This document shows positions 11,523 through 12,424 of a DNA stretch of 12,424 nt, piece by piece. The stretch is from JANLQX01 sp031368095. GTDB taxonomy: Bacteria; Actinomycetota; Acidimicrobiia; Acidimicrobiales; JANYDT01. The stretch's first letter is position 1. Every line of letters starts with the position of its first letter. Under the pieces are notes generated by a model that saw nothing but the letters and a program-made list of their open reading frames with translations, was not told where the DNA came from and searched no databases. A program made the position numbers and the translations under genes. The stretch covers positions 1 through 12,424 of the forward strand of contig JANLQX010000342.1 in NCBI GenBank assembly GCA_031368095.1, given 5' to 3'.

Positions 11523-12424
11523 GTCGACGCGAACTTGCCGCTGGTGCGGTTCTCCTTCGTGAAGGCGAACCCGCAACCTGGTACGCGCGCGTACTTTCAG
11601 GAACGCTAGAAGTATCCCGTCAGACTCCTCAGGGTTCGACCCGGCTGGCGGTGGTCGAGGCCGGAGCACTCGTTGGCGAGCTTGGACTCCTTACCGGGTC
11701 GGACCGACGCGCCACGATCACGGCCCTCACTGAGGCCGTGGTCGAGATTGGCGACGCCGACCGTTTCCTACGTTGTTGGGAAGAGGGCGCGTTTGTCGAA
11801 AAGCTGGCCGGGGCGGTCGCCGACCGATTGGCGTCGCTTGCGCCTCCGGTCACCATTGCCCTCGGCAAGGGTGGCGAGGTGACCTTGCGGCCCGGGCTGG
11901 CATCGGACCGCTCAGCCCTGGACGCCGGATTGGCGGCTATGTCGGCCGAGTCGTTACGTCGAAGATTCTTCTCCGGAGGAATGCCGCCCAAGTCGGTGAT
12001 CGACCGATTGGCCGACCTCGATTACGTCGATCACTTTGCCTGGGTGGCCATTGACGGTCCAGGGCCGAACGGAGAACTGATCGGCTCAGCTCGTTTCTTC
12101 CGGTCGGTTTGTGATCCGGAAGAGGCCGACGTCTCGTTCGGCGTGATCGATCGAGCTCAGGGGCGTGGCATCGGGCATGTCCTCGTTGAGGCGATTGGCG
12201 TGGCGGCCGGCGCTGCTGGCATTCGACGGCTCACCGCCGACGTGTTGCGGGACAACGGGCCGATGCGGTCGCTCCTGCGCCGGCCCAGCACTCGCAGCTC
12301 AACGAGCGAGAGAGGTGTCCTCCATTTCGACATGGATGTCGCCGAGTTCGGAGAATCCCTTTCGCTTCCAGTACGACGTCAACTCGCCGAGGTTGCCTCA
12401 TCGATCATCTGGCATACCGCGGCG
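11519..12424 (+). CDS. Cyclic-nucleotide-binding/GNAT protein acetyltransferase (PatA/Rv0998-like), 3' partial
   Basis: The frame is open from a stop at 11360-11362 to the window end. Numbered from CTG 11519, the N-terminal part is a cNMP-binding domain: AAGAVLLREGEPATWYARVLSGTLEV, then the phosphate-binding cassette VGELGLLTGSDRRATITA, with E54 (ribose) and R63 (phosphate) spaced as in PKA. A GNAT domain follows from about residue 125 (VTLRPGLASDRSAL) with SLRRRFF, LDYVDHFAWVAI, GSARFFR and the acetyl-CoA loop QGRGIG (214-219). This order and these blocks match my recollection of mycobacterial PatA, a cAMP-gated lysine acetyltransferase that silences acetyl-CoA synthetase and other enzymes. 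D204 (ADVSF) seems to replace the Glu used as general base there. Oddities: no ATG, GTG or TTG exists before residue 45, and the usual N-terminal helix of the cNMP domain is missing. CTG 11519 overlaps the dps stop. Confidence 0.85.
   Translation, partial: MSRRELAAGAVLLREGEPATWYARVLSGTLEVSRQTPQGSTRLAVVEAGALVGELGLLTGSDRRATITALTEAVVEIGDADRFLRCWEEGAFVEKLAGAVADRLASLAPPVTIALGKGGEVTLRPGLASDRSALDAGLAAMSAESLRRRFFSGGMPPKSVIDRLADLDYVDHFAWVAIDGPGPNGELIGSARFFRSVCDPEEADVSFGVIDRAQGRGIGHVLVEAIGVAAGAAGIRRLTADVLRDNGPMRSLLRRPSTRSSTSERGVLHFDMDVAEFGESLSLPVRRQLAEVASSIIWHTAA

Noticed and set aside
12270..12310. Possible frameshift in the GNAT domain, where RRPSTRSSTSERG looks unlike the family
   Set aside because: The original frame resumes family-like sequence (GVLHFDMDV) without any shift, so this is more simply a variable loop.
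1..12424. CRISPR arrays, tRNA or rRNA genes, insertion sequences and phage genes
   Set aside because: No spaced direct repeats, cloverleaf-like or rRNA-like sequence, transposase, integrase or phage motifs were recognised anywhere in the window.

Overview
The window comes from a high-GC bacterium, most likely an actinobacterium. The support is an RsbW/SigB-type partner-switching pair, GTTT-N15-17-GGGTA promoters, a Dps with a Lys-rich N-terminal tail, and a cyclic-nucleotide-binding/GNAT acetyltransferase of the mycobacterial PatA (Rv0998) type. Several proteins look like those of Acidimicrobiia, but that class call is only an impression.

Layout. 2-2338 (+): 5'-truncated GAF-GAF-GAF-PP2C (RsbU/RsbP-like) phosphatase. 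2442-3872 (+): secreted protein of four Ig-like repeats. 3873-4182: gene-free stretch with a perfect 13-bp inverted repeat and a weaker stress-type promoter. 4183-6549 (+): GT4-type glycosyltransferase fused to an alpha/alpha-toroid-like domain. 6621-8858 (+): FdhF/YdeP-family molybdopterin oxidoreductase. 8884-8918: strong hairpin between convergent genes. 8943-9134 (-): CsbD-like protein. 9213-10016 (-): SigB/SigF-type sigma factor, overlapping by ATGA the upstream anti-sigma-like gene 10013-10393 (-). 10465-10791 (-): small basic protein of unknown function. 10923-11522 (+): Dps. 11519-12424 (+, runs off the window): cNMP-binding/GNAT protein acetyltransferase.

The unifying observation is a set of six promoter-like sequences of one type, (G)GTTT-N15-17-GGGTA(C/G). 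They lie in front of the secreted Ig protein, the glycosyltransferase, the YdeP-like oxidoreductase, CsbD, the small-protein/anti-sigma/sigma operon, and Dps(-PatA). All are outside the chosen coding regions and correctly oriented. This is the known promoter class of SigB (Bacillus, Streptomyces) and SigF (Mycobacterium), and the window encodes just such a sigma factor. The region therefore reads as a self-contained general-stress locus. A sensor phosphatase sits at one end. A sigma/anti-sigma module apparently feeds its own operon. The outputs around it cover iron and DNA protection (Dps), cAMP-gated protein acetylation (PatA-like), a redox enzyme, a glycan enzyme and an exported Ig-fold protein. 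No STAS anti-anti-sigma factor (RsbV) is seen here.

The points most worth checking are the shared promoter set and autoregulatory loop, the anti-sigma protein with a degraded ATP-binding motif, the acetyltransferase gene with no ATG/GTG/TTG start that overlaps the dps stop, the leaderless small protein, and the dyad around the csbD -10 box. Promoter, start-site and terminator calls were made by eye.
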